From Volvox africanus (lineage: Eukaryota; Chlorophyta; Chlorophyceae; Chlamydomonadales; Volvocaceae): a stretch of DNA of 64,000 bases. Under the pieces are notes generated by a model that was not told the DNA's origin, did no database searches, and saw nothing but the letters and a program-made list of their open reading frames with translations. Made by a program: the position numbers and the translations under genes. The stretch is taken from assembly GCA_030268105.1 (NCBI GenBank), contig BSDZ01000102.1:124001-188000 (forward strand), in the 5' to 3' direction. Numbering within the stretch: the first letter of the stretch is position 1; every line of letters begins with the position of its first letter. This document shows, in pieces, positions 1 to 12,132 of this stretch.

Positions 1-667
1 CCGTCCCCCCTTCTTTGCTCAGCGTGTGCAGATGGGTGCATGGCTGCCACATGCACAGCAGCTATTGCTCGGCTGCTGGACTCCTGCTGGTCACCATGTT
101 TGCACCGACCATTGATCTACCGGTACCCATGCATATGATACATATGCCGACCATGGCCGTGACAAGCCACGCACCTGCGCATGCAACATTTGAGTTCCCC
201 TGCTTGTCGTAAAAAATCAATCCATGCACGTGTGAGATATGGTTCAGGTTGAGGCTCAGGTTGAGGCTCAGGGATTGGGGGTTTGGCACACCGCATCGCA
301 TCAGCTGGATGGCCAGCCACATACATGTATACACACATGCGTGAATGAATCTCCTGGCGCGTGCCTCACCAGCTTCCTGGGCTGACGCACCAGAGTGCGT
401 GTCTGTGCCACACCCTCCATCCGTCCCCCCTTCTTTGCTCAGCGTGTGCAGATGGGTGGATGGCTGCCACATGCATCTTGGGAGCACAGCAATGAACCTT
501 GACCCTTCCTCCGCCGTCCTTGACTTGAGGCAGGACTGACACAGGACTGACACGGCAGCAGGTAGGGGCGGCCACCGTGAGGCTTGCTTGGCACGCCTGT
601 TGATGCGTGGTGTGGTCCTGGTGGCGCCGTTGTTGGCGGGTTGGGTGCGACGGCGCGTGCGTTCGAG

Positions 668-740
668 TTCGCTATAGTCTAGGCGGTCAGGATACTAGAT
701 TCTCACTCTCGAGACCCGGGTTCGAGTTCCGGTAGCGAAA
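668..740 (+). tRNA. tRNA-Glu(CTC)-like, copy 1
   Basis: Cloverleaf of 73 nt: acceptor TTCGCTA pairs perfectly with TAGCGAA, followed by discriminator A. The D stem is GTCT/GGAT. The anticodon loop TTCTCAC gives anticodon CTC (702-704). The anticodon stem CTAGA/TCTCG has one T-C mismatch. The T arm is CCGGG-TTCGAGT-TCCGG with a G-U pair at 53-61. No CCA is encoded, as expected of a eukaryotic nuclear gene. A T4 run follows at 752-755. The anticodon-stem mismatch suggests a pseudogene. Confidence 0.5.
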
Positions 741-1109
741 AGGGGGCGCAGTTTTAACCACAGACCAGCAAAGCACCCGTTCGCGTGGGTGCCAACGCCT
801 GAGCCGACCTGCAGCCGACCTGTAGCCCAGCTCTGTCCAGCAACGTGCAATCACGATCCTCGCACTCCACATGCGTGAAACTAAGAAGCACCAGGATGCG
901 TGGAGCAACGTGCACAGGACGTATGCTGCTGACGGCGGTTGGTGTGTGGCGGTCGGTGTTGTGTGGTATCATCCGTCTTCAGGATGACTGATCCAGATGC
1001 AGCAGGTAGGCCATGTTGCTGATGATGAGGACCCACACACCCGCCAGCTCACAAGTTGGGACCACCTGACCCTGCCATGCGGCAGCCTCATCAATCAATC
1101 ACTCACACC

Positions 1110-1139
1110 TGGCTACCTGGCCCAACAGCCAGGTAGCCA
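1110..1139. other. Perfect 12-bp hairpin at the end of module B
   Basis: TGGCTACCTGGC at 1110-1121 and its exact reverse complement at 1128-1139 flank a 6-nt loop CCAACA. It is conserved in the B copies; those near 26749 and 28190 carry one substitution in the right arm. It lies just before the B/A junction, three bases before a CTAG. Its role is unknown: it could be an old mobile-element terminus, a transcription terminator-like structure, or a recombination or replication-stalling point. Confidence 0.8.
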
Positions 1140-2172
1140 TAGCTAGCTGTTGCTCGGCTGCTGGACTCCTGCTGGTCACCATGTTTGCACCGACCATCGA
1201 TCTACCGGTACCCATGCATATGATACATATGCCGACCATGGCCGTGACAAGGCACGCACCTGCGCATGCAACATTTGAGTTCCCCTGCTTGTCGTAAAAA
1301 ATCAATCCATGCACGTGTGAGATATGGTTCAGGTTGAGGCTCAGGTTGAGGCTCAGGGATTGGGGGTTTGGCACACCGCATCGCATCAGCTGGATGGCCA
1401 GCCACATACATGTATACACACATGCGTGAATGAATCTCCTGGCGCGTGCCTCACCAGCTTCCTGGGCTGACGCACCAGAGTGCGTGTCTGTGCCACACCC
1501 TCCATCCGTCCCCCCTTCTTTGCTCAGCGTGTGCAGATGGGTGCATGGCTGCCACATGCACAGCAGCTATTGCTCGGCTGCTGGACTCCTGCTGGTCACC
1601 ATGTTTGCACCGACCATTGATCTACCGGTACCCATGCATATGATACATATGCCGACCATGGCCGTGACAAGCCACGCACCTGCGCATGCAACATTTGAGT
1701 TCCCCTGCTTGTCGTAAAAAATCAATCCATGCACGTGTGAGATATGGTTCAGGTTGAGGCTCAGGTTGAGGCTCAGGGATTGGGGGTTTGGCACACCGCA
1801 TCGCATCAGCTGGATGGCCAGCCACATACATGTATACACACATGCGTGAATGAATCTCCTGGCGCGTGCCTCACCAGCTTCCTGGGCTGACGCACCAGAG
1901 TGCGTGTCTGTGCCACACCCTCCATCCGTCCCCCCTTCTTTGCTCAGCGTGTGCAGATGGGTGGATGGCTGCCACATGCATCTTGGGAGCACAGCAATGA
2001 ACCTTGACCCTTCCTCCGCCGTCCTTGACTTGAGGCAGGACTGACACAGGACTGACACGGCAGCAGGTAGGGGCGGCCACCGTGAGGCTTGCTTGGCACG
2101 CCTGTTGATGCGTGGTGTGGTCCTGGTGGCGCCGTTGTTGGCGGGTTGGGTGCGACGGCGCGTGCGTTCGAG

Positions 2173-2245
2173 TTCGCTATAGTCTAGGCGGTCAGGATAC
2201 TAGATTCTCACTCTCGAGACCCGGGTTCGAGTTCCGGTAGCGAAA
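2173..2245 (+). tRNA. tRNA-Glu(CTC)-like, copy 2
   Basis: Same sequence as the copy at 668: intact acceptor stem, anticodon CTC, one mismatch in the anticodon stem (CTAGA/TCTCG), and T arm CCGGG/TCCGG with a G-U pair at 53-61. A T4 run lies 12 nt downstream. Probably a pseudogene. Confidence 0.5.
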
Positions 2246-3354
2246 AGGGGGCGCAGTTTTAACCACAGACCAGCAAAGCACCCGTCCGCGTGGGTGCCAA
2301 CGCCTGAGCCGACCTGCAGCCGACCTGTAGCCCAGCTCTGTCCAGCAACGTGCAATCACGATCCTCGCACTCCACATGCGTGAAACTAAGAAGCACCAGG
2401 ATGCGTGGAGCAACGTGCACAGGACGTATGCTGCTGACGGCGGTTGGTGTGTGGCGGTCGGTGTTGTGTGGTATCATCCGTCTTCAGGATGACTGATCCA
2501 GATGCAGCAGGTAGGCCATGTTGCTGATGATGAGGACCCACACACCCGCCAGCTCACAAGTTGGGACCACCTGACCCTGCCATGCGGCAGCCTCATCAAT
2601 CAATCACTCACACCTGGCTACCTGGCCCAACAGCCAGGTAGCCATAGCTAGCTGTTGCTCGGCTGCTGGACTCCTGCTGGTCACCATGTTTGCACCGACC
2701 ATCGATCTACCGGTACCCATGCATATGATACATATGCCGACCATGGCCGTGACAAGCCACGCACCTGCGCATGCAACATTTGAGTTCCCCTGCTTGTCGT
2801 AAAAAATCAATCCATGCACGTGTGAGATATGGTTCAGGTTGAGGCTCAGGTTGAGGCTCAGGGATTGGGGGTTTGGCACACCGCATCGCATCAGCTGGAT
2901 GGCCAGCCACATACATGTATACACACATGCGTGAATGAATCTCCTGGCGCGTGCCTCACCAGCTTCCTGGGCTGACGCACCAGAGTGCGTGTCTGTGCCA
3001 CACCCTCCATCCGTCCCCCCTTCTTTGCTCAGCGTGTGCAGATGGGTGCATGGCTGCCACATGCACAGCAGCTATTGCTCGGCTGCTGGACTCCTGCTGG
3101 TCACCATGTTTGCACCGACCATTGATCTACCGGTACCCATGCATATGATACATATGCCGACCATGGCCGTGACAAGCCACGCACCTGCGCATGCAACATT
3201 TGAGTTCCCCTGCTTGTCGTAAAAAATCAATCCATGCACGTGTGAGATATGGTTCAGGTTGAGGCTCAGGTTGAGGCTCAGGGATTGGGGGTTTGGCACA
3301 CCGCATCGCATCAGCTGGATGGCCAGCCACATACATGTATACACACATGCGTGA

Positions 3355-3774
3355 ATGAATCTCCTGGCGTGTGCCTCACCAGCTTCCTGGGCTGACGCAC
3401 CAGAGTGCGTGTCTGTGCCACACCCTCCATCCGTCCCCCCTTCTTTGCTCAGCGTGTGCAGATGGGTGCATGGCTGCCACATGCACAGCAGCTATTGCTC
3501 GGCTGCTGGACTCCTGCTGGTCACCATGTTTGCACCGACCATTGATCTACCGGTACCCATGCATATGATACATATGCCGACCATGGCCGTGACAAGGCAC
3601 GCACCTGCGCATGCAACATTTGAGTTCCCCTGCTTGTCGTAAAAAATCAATCCATGCACGTGTGAGATATGGTTCAGGTTGAGGCTCAGGTTGAGGCTCA
3701 GGGATTGGGGGTTTGGCACACCGCATCGCATCAGCTGGATGGCCAGCCACATACATGTATACACACATGCGTGA
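3355..3774. repeat. Core A satellite monomer (420 bp), representative
   Basis: One full period, within a run of four plain A units (2935-4614). Recognisable internal pieces are a CCCCCCTTCTTTGCTCAGC tract, the near-palindrome GCATATG-ATA-CATATGC, a doubled 12-mer TCAGGTTGAGGC, the 10-bp palindrome ATACATGTAT, and a short AC run where module C inserts in other units. The period is divisible by three and one antisense frame has no stop, so head-to-tail runs create long false ORFs. About 76 copies occur in the window. Confidence 0.93.
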
Positions 3775-4937
3775 ATGAATCTCCTGGCGCGTGCCTCACC
3801 AGCTTCCTGGGCTGACGCACCAGAGTGCGTGTCTGTGCCACACCCTCCATCCGTCCCCCCTTCTTTGCTCAGCGTGTGCAGATGGGTGCATGGCTGCCAC
3901 ATGCACAGCAGCTATTGCTCGGCTGCTGGACTCCTGCTGGTCACCATGTTTGCACCGACCATTGATCTACCGGTACCCATGCATATGATACATATGCCGA
4001 CCATGGCCGTGACAAGCCACGCACCTGCGCATGCAACATTTGAGTTCCCCTGCTTGTCGTAAAAAATCAATCCATGCACGTGTGAGATATGGTTCAGGTT
4101 GAGGCTCAGGTTGAGGCTCAGGGATTGGGGGTTTGGCACACCGCATCGCATCAGCTGGATGGCCAGCCACATACATGTATACACACATGCGTGAATGAAT
4201 CTCCTGGCGCGTGCCTCACCAGCTTCCTGGGCTGACGCACCAGAGTGCGTGTCTGTGCCACACCCTCCATCCGTCCCCCCTTCTTTGCTCAGCGTGTGCA
4301 GATGGGTGCATGGCTGCCACATGCACAGCAGCTATTGCTCGGCTGCTGGACTCCTGCTGGTCACCATGTTTGCACCGACCATCGATCTACCGGTACCCAT
4401 GCATATGATACATATGCCGACCATGGCCGTGACAAGCCACGCACCTGCGCATGCAACATTTGAGTTCCCCTGCTTGTCGTAAAAAATCAATCCATGCACG
4501 TGTGAGATATGGTTCAGGTTGAGGCTCAGGTTGAGGCTCAGGGATTGGGGGTTTGGCACACCGCATCGCATCAGCTGGATGGCCAGCCACATACATGTAT
4601 ACACACATGCGTGAATGAATCTCCTGGCGCGTGCCTCACCAGCTTCCTGGGCTGACGCACCAGAGTGCGTGTCTGTGCCACACCCTCCATCCGTCCCCCC
4701 TTCTTTGCTCAGCGTGTGCAGATGGGTGGATGGCTGCCACATGCATCTTGGGAGCACAGCAATGAACCTTGACCCTTCCTCCGCCGTCCTTGACTTGAGG
4801 CAGGACTGACACAGGACTGACACGGCAGCAGGTAGGGGCGGCCACCGTGAGGCTTGCTTGGCACGCCTGTTGATGCGTGGTGTGGTCCTGGTGGCGCCGT
4901 TGTTGGCGGGTTGGGTGCGACTGCGCGTGCGTTCGAG

Positions 4938-5010
4938 TTCGCTATAGTCTAGGCGGTCAGGATACGAGATTCTCACTCTCGAGACCCGGGTTCGATTTCC
5001 GGTAGCGAAA
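4938..5010 (+). tRNA. tRNA-Glu(CTC), one of the three best-folding copies
   Basis: The acceptor stem is 7/7 (TTCGCTA/TAGCGAA) and the anticodon stem is 5/5 (CGAGA/TCTCG) around loop TTCTCAC, anticodon CTC. The T arm CCGGG-TTCGATT-TCCGG has four Watson-Crick pairs plus a G-U pair at 53-61. The A-box region (TAGTCTAGGCGGT) looks like other eukaryotic tRNA-Glu genes. The B box matches GGTTCGANNCC except for T at position 61. A T4 run follows. This could be a transcribable tRNA gene; whether it is charged is unknown. Confidence 0.62.
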
Positions 5011-6442
5011 AGGGGGCGCAGTTTTAACCACAGACCAGCAAAGCACCCGTCCGCGTGGGTGCCAACGCCTGAGCCGACCTGCAGCCGACCTGTAGCCCAG
5101 CTCTGTCCAGCAACGTGCAATCACGATCCTCGCACTCCACATGCGTGAAACTAAGAAGCATCAGGATGCGTGGAGCAACGTGCACAGGACGTATGCTGCT
5201 GACGGCGGTTGGTGTGTGGCGGTCGGTGTTGTGTGGTATCATCCGTCTTCAGGATGACTGATCCAGATGCAGCAGGTAGGCCATGTTGCTGATGATGAGG
5301 ACCCACACACCCGCCAGCTCACAAGTTGGGACCACCTGACCCTGCCATGCGGCAGCCTCATCAATCAATCACTCACACCTGGCTACCTGGCCCAACAGCC
5401 AGGTAGCCATAGCTAGCTGTTGCTCGGCTGCTGGACTCCTGCTGGTCACCATGTTTGCACCGACCATCGATCTACCGGTACCCATGCATATGATACATAT
5501 GCCGACCATGGCCGTGACAAGCCACGCACCTGCGCATGCAACATTTGAGTTCCCCTGCTTGTCGTAAAAAATCAATCCATGCACGTGTGAGATATGGTTC
5601 AGGTTGAGGCTCAGGTTGAGGCTCAGGGATTGGGGGTTTGGCACACCGCATCGCATCAGCTGGATGGCCAGCCACATACATGTATACACACATGCGTGAA
5701 TGAATCTCCTGGCGCGTGCCTCACCAGCTTCCTGGGCTGACGCACCAGAGTGCGTGTCTGTGCCACACCCTCCATCCGTCCCCCCTTCTTTGCTCAGCGT
5801 GTGCAGATGGGTGCATGGCTGCCACATGCACAGCAGCTATTGCTCGGCTGCTGGACTCCTGCTGGTCACCATGTTTGCACCGACCATCGATCTACCGGTA
5901 CCCATGCATATGATACATATGCCGACCATGGCCGTGACAAGCCACGCACCTGCGCATGCAACATTTGAGTTCCCCTGCTTGTCGTAAAAAATCAATCCAT
6001 GCACGTGTGAGATATGGTTCAGGTTGAGGCTCAGGTTGAGGCTCAGGGATTGGGGGTTTGGCACACCGCATCGCATCAGCTGGATGGCCAGCCACATACA
6101 TGTATACACACATGCGTGAATGAATCTCCTGGCGCGTGCCTCACCAGCTTCCTGGGCTGACGCACCAGAGTGCGTGTCTGTGCCACACCCTCCATCCGTC
6201 CCCCCTTCTTTGCTCAGCGTGTGCAGATGGGTGGATGGCTGCCACATGCATCTTGGGAGCACAGCAATGAACCTTGACCCTTCCTCCGCCGTCCTTGACT
6301 TGAGGCAGGACTGACACAGGACTGACACGGCAGCAGGTAGGGGCGGCCACCGTGAGGCTTGCTTGGCACGCCTGTTGATGCGTGGTGTGGTCCTGGTGGC
6401 GCCGTTGTTGGCGGGTTGGGTGCGACTGCGCGTGCGTTCGAG

Positions 6443-6515
6443 TTCGCTATAGTCTAGGCGGTCAGGATACGAGATTCTCACTCTCGAGACCCGGGTTCGA
6501 TTTCCGGTAGCGAAA
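6443..6515 (+). tRNA. tRNA-Glu(CTC), best-folding class, copy 4
   Basis: Identical in structure to the copy at 4938: intact acceptor and anticodon stems, anticodon CTC, T arm CCGGG-TTCGATT-TCCGG. The two lie in neighbouring 1505-bp blocks (A+B followed by A) that share private variants, for example CTGCGCG just upstream, so one is a recent duplicate of the other. Confidence 0.6.
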
Positions 6516-9207
6516 AGGGGGCGCAGTTTTAACCACAGACCAGCAAAGCACCCGTCCGCGTGGGTGCCAACGCCTGAGCCGACCTGCAGCCGACCTGTAG
6601 CCCAGCTCTGTCCAGCAACGTGCAATCACGATCCTCGCACTCCACATGCGTGAAACTAAGAAGCATCAGGATGCGTGGAGCAACGTGCACAGGACGTATG
6701 CTGCTGACGGCGGTTGGTGTGTGGCGGTCGGTGTTGTGTGGTATCATCCGTCTTCAGGATGACTGATCCAGATGCAGCAGGTAGGCCATGTTGCTGATGA
6801 TGAGGACCCACACACCCGCCAGCTCACAAGTTGGGACCACCTGACCCTGCCATGCGGCAGCCTCATCAATCAATCACTCACACCTGGCTACCTGGCCCAA
6901 CAGCCAGGTAGCCATAGCTAGCTGTTGCTCGGCTGCTGGACTCCTGCTGGTCACCATGTTTGCACCGACCATCGATCTACCGGTACCCATGCATATGATA
7001 CATATGCCGACCATGGCCGTGACAAGCCACGCACCTGCGCATGCAACATTTGAGTTCCCCTGCTTGTCGTAAAAAATCAATCCATGCACGTGTGAGATAT
7101 GGTTCAGGTTGAGGCTCAGGTTGAGGCTCAGGGATTGGGGGTTTGGCACACCGCATCGCATCAGCTGGATGGCCAGCCACATACATGTATACACACATGC
7201 GTGAATGAATCTCCTGGCGCGTGCCTCACCAGCTTCCTGGGCTGACGCACCAGAGTGCGTGTCTGTGCCACACCCTCCATCCGTCCCCCCTTCTTTGCTC
7301 AGCGTGTGCAGATGGGTGCATGGCTGCCACATGCACAGCAGCTATTGCTCGGCTGCTGGACTCCTGCTGGTCACCATGTTTGCACCGACCATTGATCTAC
7401 CGGTACCCATGCATATGATACATATGCCGACCATGGCCGTGACAAGCCACGCACCTGCGCATGCAACATTTGAGTTCCCCTGCTTGTCGTAAAAAATCAA
7501 TCCATGCACGTGTGAGATATGGTTCAGGTTGAGGCTCAGGTTGAGGCTCAGGGATTGGGGGTTTGGCACACCGCATCGCATCAGCTGGATGGCCAGCCAC
7601 ATACATGTATACACACATGCGTGAATGAATCTCCTGGCGCGTGCCTCACCAGCTTCCTGGGCTGACGCACCAGAGTGCGTGTCTGTGCCACACCCTCCAT
7701 CCGTCCCCCCTTCTTTGCTCAGCGTGTGCAGATGGGTGCATGGCTGCCACATGCACAGCAGCTATTGCTCGGCTGCTGGACTCCTGCTGGTCACCATGTT
7801 TGCACCGACCATTGATCTACCGGTACCCATGCATATGATACATATGCCGACCATGGCCGTGACAAGCCACGCACCTGCGCATGCAACATTTGAGTTCCCC
7901 TGCTTGTCGTAAAAAATCAATCCATGCACGTGTGAGATATGGTTCAGGTTGAGGCTCAGGTTGAGGCTCAGGGATTGGGGGTTTGGCACACCGCATCGCA
8001 TCAGCTGGATGGCCAGCCACATACATGTATACACACATGCGTGAATGAATCTCCTGGCGCGTGCCTCACCAGCTTCCTGGGCTGACGCACCAGAGTGCGT
8101 GTCTGTGCCACACCCTCCATCCGTCCCCCCTTCTTTGCTCAGCGTGTGCAGATGGGTGCATGGCTGCCACATGCACAGCAGCTATTGCTCGGCTGCTGGA
8201 CTCCTGCTGGTCACCATGTTTGCACCGACCATCGATCTACCGGTACCCATGCATATGATACATATGCCGACCATGGCCGTGACAAGCCACGCACCTGCGC
8301 ATGCAACATTTGAGTTCCCCTGCTTGTCGTAAAAAATCAATCCATGCACGTGTGAGATATGGTTCAGGTTGAGGCTCAGGTTGAGGCTCAGGGATTGGGG
8401 GTTTGGCACACCGCATCGCATCAGCTGGATGGCCAGCCACATACATGTATACACACATGCGTGAATGAATCTCCTGGCGCGTGCCTCACCAGCTTCCTGG
8501 GCTGACGCACCAGAGTGCGTGTCTGTGCCACACCCTCCATCCGTCCCCCCTTCTTTGCTCAGCGTGTGCAGATGGGTGCATGGCTGCCACATGCACAGCA
8601 GCTATTGCTCGGCTGCTGGACTCCTGCTGGTCACCATGTTTGCACCGACCATCGATCTACCGGTACCCATGCATATGATACATATGCCGACCATGGCCGT
8701 GACAAGCCACGCACCTGCGCATGCAACATTTGAGTTCCCCTGCTTGTCGTAAAAAATCAATCCATGCACGTGTGAGATATGGTTCAGGTTGAGGCTCAGG
8801 TTGAGGCTCAGGGATTGGGGGTTTGGCACACCGCATCGCATCAGCTGGATGGCCAGCCACATACATGTATACACACATGCGTGAATGAATCTCCTGGCGC
8901 GTGCCTCACCAGCTTCCTGGGCTGACGCACCAGAGTGCGTGTCTGTGCCACACCCTCTATCCGTACCCCCTTCTTTGCTCAGCGTGTGCAGATGGGTGCA
9001 TGGCTGCCACATGCATCTTGGGAGCACAGCAATGAACCTTGACCCTTCCTCCGCCGTCCTTGACTTGAGGCAGGACTGACACAGGACTGACATGGCAGCA
9101 GGTAGGGGCGGCCACCGTGAGGCTTGCTTGGCACGCCTGTTGATGCGTGGTGTGGTCCTGGTGGCGCCGTTGTTGGCGGGTTGGGTGCGACGGCGCGTGC
9201 GTTCGAG

Positions 9208-9280
9208 TTCGCTATAGTCTAGGCAGTCAGGATACGAGATTCTCACTCTCGAGACCCGGATTCAAGTCCCGGTAGCGAAA
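9208..9280 (+). tRNA. tRNA-Glu(CTC)-like, copy 5
   Basis: Intact acceptor and anticodon stems with anticodon CTC. The D loop reads AGGCAGTCA, so the GG pair of the D loop is changed to AG. The T arm is CCGGA-TTCAAGT-CCCGG with an A-C mismatch at 53-61 and a changed T loop. Probably a pseudogene. Confidence 0.45.
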
Positions 9281-10292
9281 AGGGGGCGCAGTTTTAACCA
9301 CAGACCAGCAAAGCACCCGTTCGCGTGGGTGCCAACGCCTGAGCCGACCTACAGCCGACCTGTAGCCCAGCTCTGTCCAGCAACGTGCAATCACGATCCT
9401 CGCACTCCACATGCGTGAAACTAAGAAGCACCAGGATGCGTGGAGCAACGTGCACAGGACGTATGCTGCTGACGGCGGTTGGTGTGTGGCGGTCGGTGTT
9501 GTGTGGTATCATCCGTCTTCAGGATGACTGATCCAGATGCAGCAGGTAGGCCATGTTGCTGATGATGAGGACCCACACACCCGCCAGCTCACAAGTTGGG
9601 ACCACCTGACCCTGCCATGCGGCAGCCTCATCAATCAATCACTCACACCTGGCTACCTGGCCCAACAGCCAGGTAGCCATAGCTAGCTGTTGCTCGGCTG
9701 CTGGACTCCTGCTGGTCACCATGTTTGCACCGACCATCGATCTACCGGTACCCATGCATATGATACATATGCCGACCATGGCCGTGACAAGCCACGCACC
9801 TGCGCATGCAACATTTGAGTTCCCCTGCTTGTCGTAAAAAATCAATCCATGCACGTGTGAGATATGGTTCAGGTTGAGGCTCAGGTTGAGGCTCAGGGAT
9901 TGGGGGTTTGGCACACCGCATCGCATCAGCTGGATGGCCAGCCACATACATGTATACACACATGCGTGAATGAATCTCCTGGCGCGTGCCTCACCAGCTT
10001 CCTGGGCTGACGCACCAGAGTGCGTGTCTGTGCCACACCCTCTATCCGTACCCCCTTCTTTGCTCAGCGTGTGCAGATGGGTGCATCGCTGCCACATGCA
10101 TCTTGGGAGCACAGCAATGAACCTTGACCCTTCCTCCGCCGTCCTTGACTTGAGGCAGGACTGACACAGGACTGACACGGCAGCAGGTAGGGGCGGCCAC
10201 CGTGAGGCTTGCTTGGCACGCCTGTTGATGCGTGGTGTGGTCCTGGTGGCGCCGTTGTTGGCGGGTTGGGTGCGACGGCGCGTGCGTTCGAG

Positions 10293-10365
10293 TTCCCTAT
10301 AGTCTAGGCAGTCAGGATACGAGATTCTCACTCTCGAGACCCGGATTCAAGTCCCGGTAGCGAAA
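10293..10365 (+). pseudogene. tRNA-Glu(CTC) pseudogene, copy 6
   Basis: Like the copy at 9208 (D loop AGGCAGTCA, T arm CCGGA-TTCAAGT-CCCGG), with an added acceptor-stem mismatch: TTCCCTA against TAGCGAA. Anticodon CTC is kept. The combined defects make function unlikely. Confidence 0.55.
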
Positions 10366-11377
10366 AGGGGGCGCAGTTTTAACCACAGACCAGCAAAGCA
10401 CCCGTTCGCGTGGGTGCCAACGCCTGAGCCGACCTGCAGCCGACCTGTAGCCCAGCTCTGTCCAGCAACGTGCAATCACGATCCTCGCACTCCACATGCG
10501 TGAAACTAAGAAGCACCAGGATGCGTGGAGCAACGTGCACAGGACGTATGCTGCTGACGGCGGTTGGTGTGTGGCGGTCGGTGTTGTGTGGTATCATCCG
10601 TCTTTAGGATGACTGATCCAGATGCAGCAGGTAGGCCATGTTGCTGATGATGAGGACCCACACACCCGCCAGCTCACAAGTTGGGACCACCTGACCCTGC
10701 CATGCGGCAGCCTCATCAATCAATCACGCACACCTGGCTACCTGGCCCAACAGCCAGGTAGCCATAGCTAGCTGTTGCTCGGCTGCTGGACTCCTGCTGG
10801 TCACCATGTTTGCACCGACCATCGATCTACCGGTACCCATGCATATGATACATATGCCGACCATGGCCGTGACAAGCCACGCACCTGCGCATGCAACATT
10901 TGAGTTCCCCTGCTTGTCGTAAAAAATCAATCCATGCACGTGTGAGATATGGTTCAGGTTGAGGCTCAGGTTGAGGCTCAGGGATTGGGGGTTTGGCACA
11001 CCGCATCGCATCAGCTGGATGGCCAGCCACATACATGTATACACACATGCGTGAATGAATCTCCTGGCGCGTGCCTCACCAGCTTCCTGGGCTGACGCAC
11101 CAGAGTGCGTGTCTGTGCCACACCCTCCATCCGTCCCCCCTTCTTTGCTCAGCGTGTGCAGATGGGTGCATGGCTGCCACATGCATCTTGGGAGCACAGC
11201 AATGAACCTTGACCCTTTCTCCGCCGTCCTTGACTTGAGGCAGGACTGACACAGGACTGACACGGCAGCAGGTAGGGGCGGCCACCGTGAGGCTTGCTTG
11301 GCACGCGTGTTGATGCGTGTTGTGCTCCTGTTGGCGCCGGTGTTGGCGGGTTGGGTGCGACGGCGCGTGCGTTCGAG

Positions 11378-11450
11378 TTCGCTATAGTCTAGGCGGTCAG
11401 GATACGAGATTCTCACTCTCGAGACCTGGATTCGAGTCCCGGTAGCGAAA
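11378..11450 (+). tRNA. tRNA-Glu(CTC)-like, copy 7
   Basis: Acceptor and anticodon stems intact, anticodon CTC. The T arm is CTGGA-TTCGAGT-CCCGG with a T-G wobble at the second pair and an A-C mismatch at 53-61. This is the first member of the CTGGA class, which dominates zone II. Confidence 0.45.
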
Positions 11451-12132
11451 AGGGGGCGCAGTTTTAACCACAGACCAGCAAAGCACCCATTCGTGTGGGT
11501 GCCAACGCCTGAGCCGACCTGCAGCCGACCTGTAGCCCAGCTCTGTCCAGCAACGTGCAATTACGATCCTCGCACACCACATGCGTGAAACTAAGAAGCA
11601 CCAGGATGCGTGGAGCAACATGCACAGGACGTATGCTGCTGACGGCGGTCGGTGTGTGGCGGTCGGTGTTGTGTGGTATCATCCGTCTTCAGGATGACTG
11701 ATCCAGATGCAGCAGGTAGGCCATGTTGCTGATGATGAGGACCCACACACCTGCCAGCTCACAAGTTGGGACCACCTGACCCTGCCATGCGGCAGCCTCA
11801 TCAATCAATCACTCACACCTGGCTACCTGGCCCAACAGCCAGGTAGCCATAGCTAGCTGTTGCTCGGCTGCTGGACTCCTGCTGGTCACCATGTTTGCAC
11901 CGACCATCGATCTACCAGTACCCATGCATATGATACATATGCCGACCATGGCCGTGACAAGCCACGCACCTGCGCATGCAACATTTGAGTTCCCCTGCTT
12001 GTCGTAAAAAATCAATCCATGCACGTGTGAGATATGGTTCAGGTTGAGGCTCAGGTTGAGGCTCAGGGATTGGGGGTTTGGCACACCGCATCGCATCAGC
12101 TGGATGGCCAGCCACATACATGTATATACACA

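Larger units (their letters stand above)
476..1144 (+). repeat. Module B, first copy (representative of 21)
   Basis: Compared with a plain A unit, this block replaces four bases after ATGCA and adds 665 bp. It holds, in order: an 11-bp direct repeat (CAGGACTGACA twice, 531-552), a tRNA-Glu-like sequence (668-740), a T4 run (752-755), a doubled GCCGACCTG motif, and a perfect 12-bp hairpin (1110-1139) at its right end. Other copies: 1981-2649, 4746-5414, 6251-6919, 9016-9684, 10101-10769, 11186-11854, 13049-13717, 14492-15160, 16356-17024, 18219-18697 (shortened), 19473-20141, 21337-22005, 23200-23868, 24643-25311, 26086-26754, 27529-28197, 28614-29282, 30057-30725, 31500-32168 and 32943-33611. 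No protein-coding frame is convincing. It starts with TC after an A and ends near CTAG after the hairpin, which is mildly Helitron-like. Confidence 0.88.
1..12132. repeat. Satellite zone I: A (420 bp) and A+B (1085 bp) units
   Basis: This stretch is an uninterrupted tandem array of core A units, some carrying module B and none carrying module C. The same 420-bp sequence recurs at anchor positions (start of ATGAATCTCC) 345, 1430, 1850, 2935, 3355, 3775, 4195, 4615, 5700, 6120, 7205, 7625, 8045, 8465, 8885, 9970 and 11055. Spacings are exactly 420 or 1085. Units differ by scattered single-base changes. No host gene is seen; the open frames in all six frames repeat with the satellite. I do not recognise the satellite family. 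A centromeric, pericentromeric or subtelomeric location is inference only. Confidence 0.93.

Noticed and set aside
1022..1069. C/D-box snoRNA-like motifs (ATGATGA at 1022, CTGA at 1066) in module B
   Set aside because: The two short words are easily met by chance and I found no convincing terminal stem or C'/D' boxes.
476..1144. Module B as a tRNA-derived SINE
   Set aside because: The tRNA-like part lies 192 bp inside the module rather than at its 5' end, and there is no A-rich or simple-repeat tail or target duplication.
4332..5120. Antisense 262-codon ORF over the tRNA-like region
   Set aside because: It runs antisense through the tRNA cloverleaf and satellite modules, and differs in length from copy to copy through single-base stops.
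1..12132. Telomere-adjacent array
   Set aside because: I saw no telomere-like short repeats anywhere in the window, so a subtelomeric location cannot be supported.
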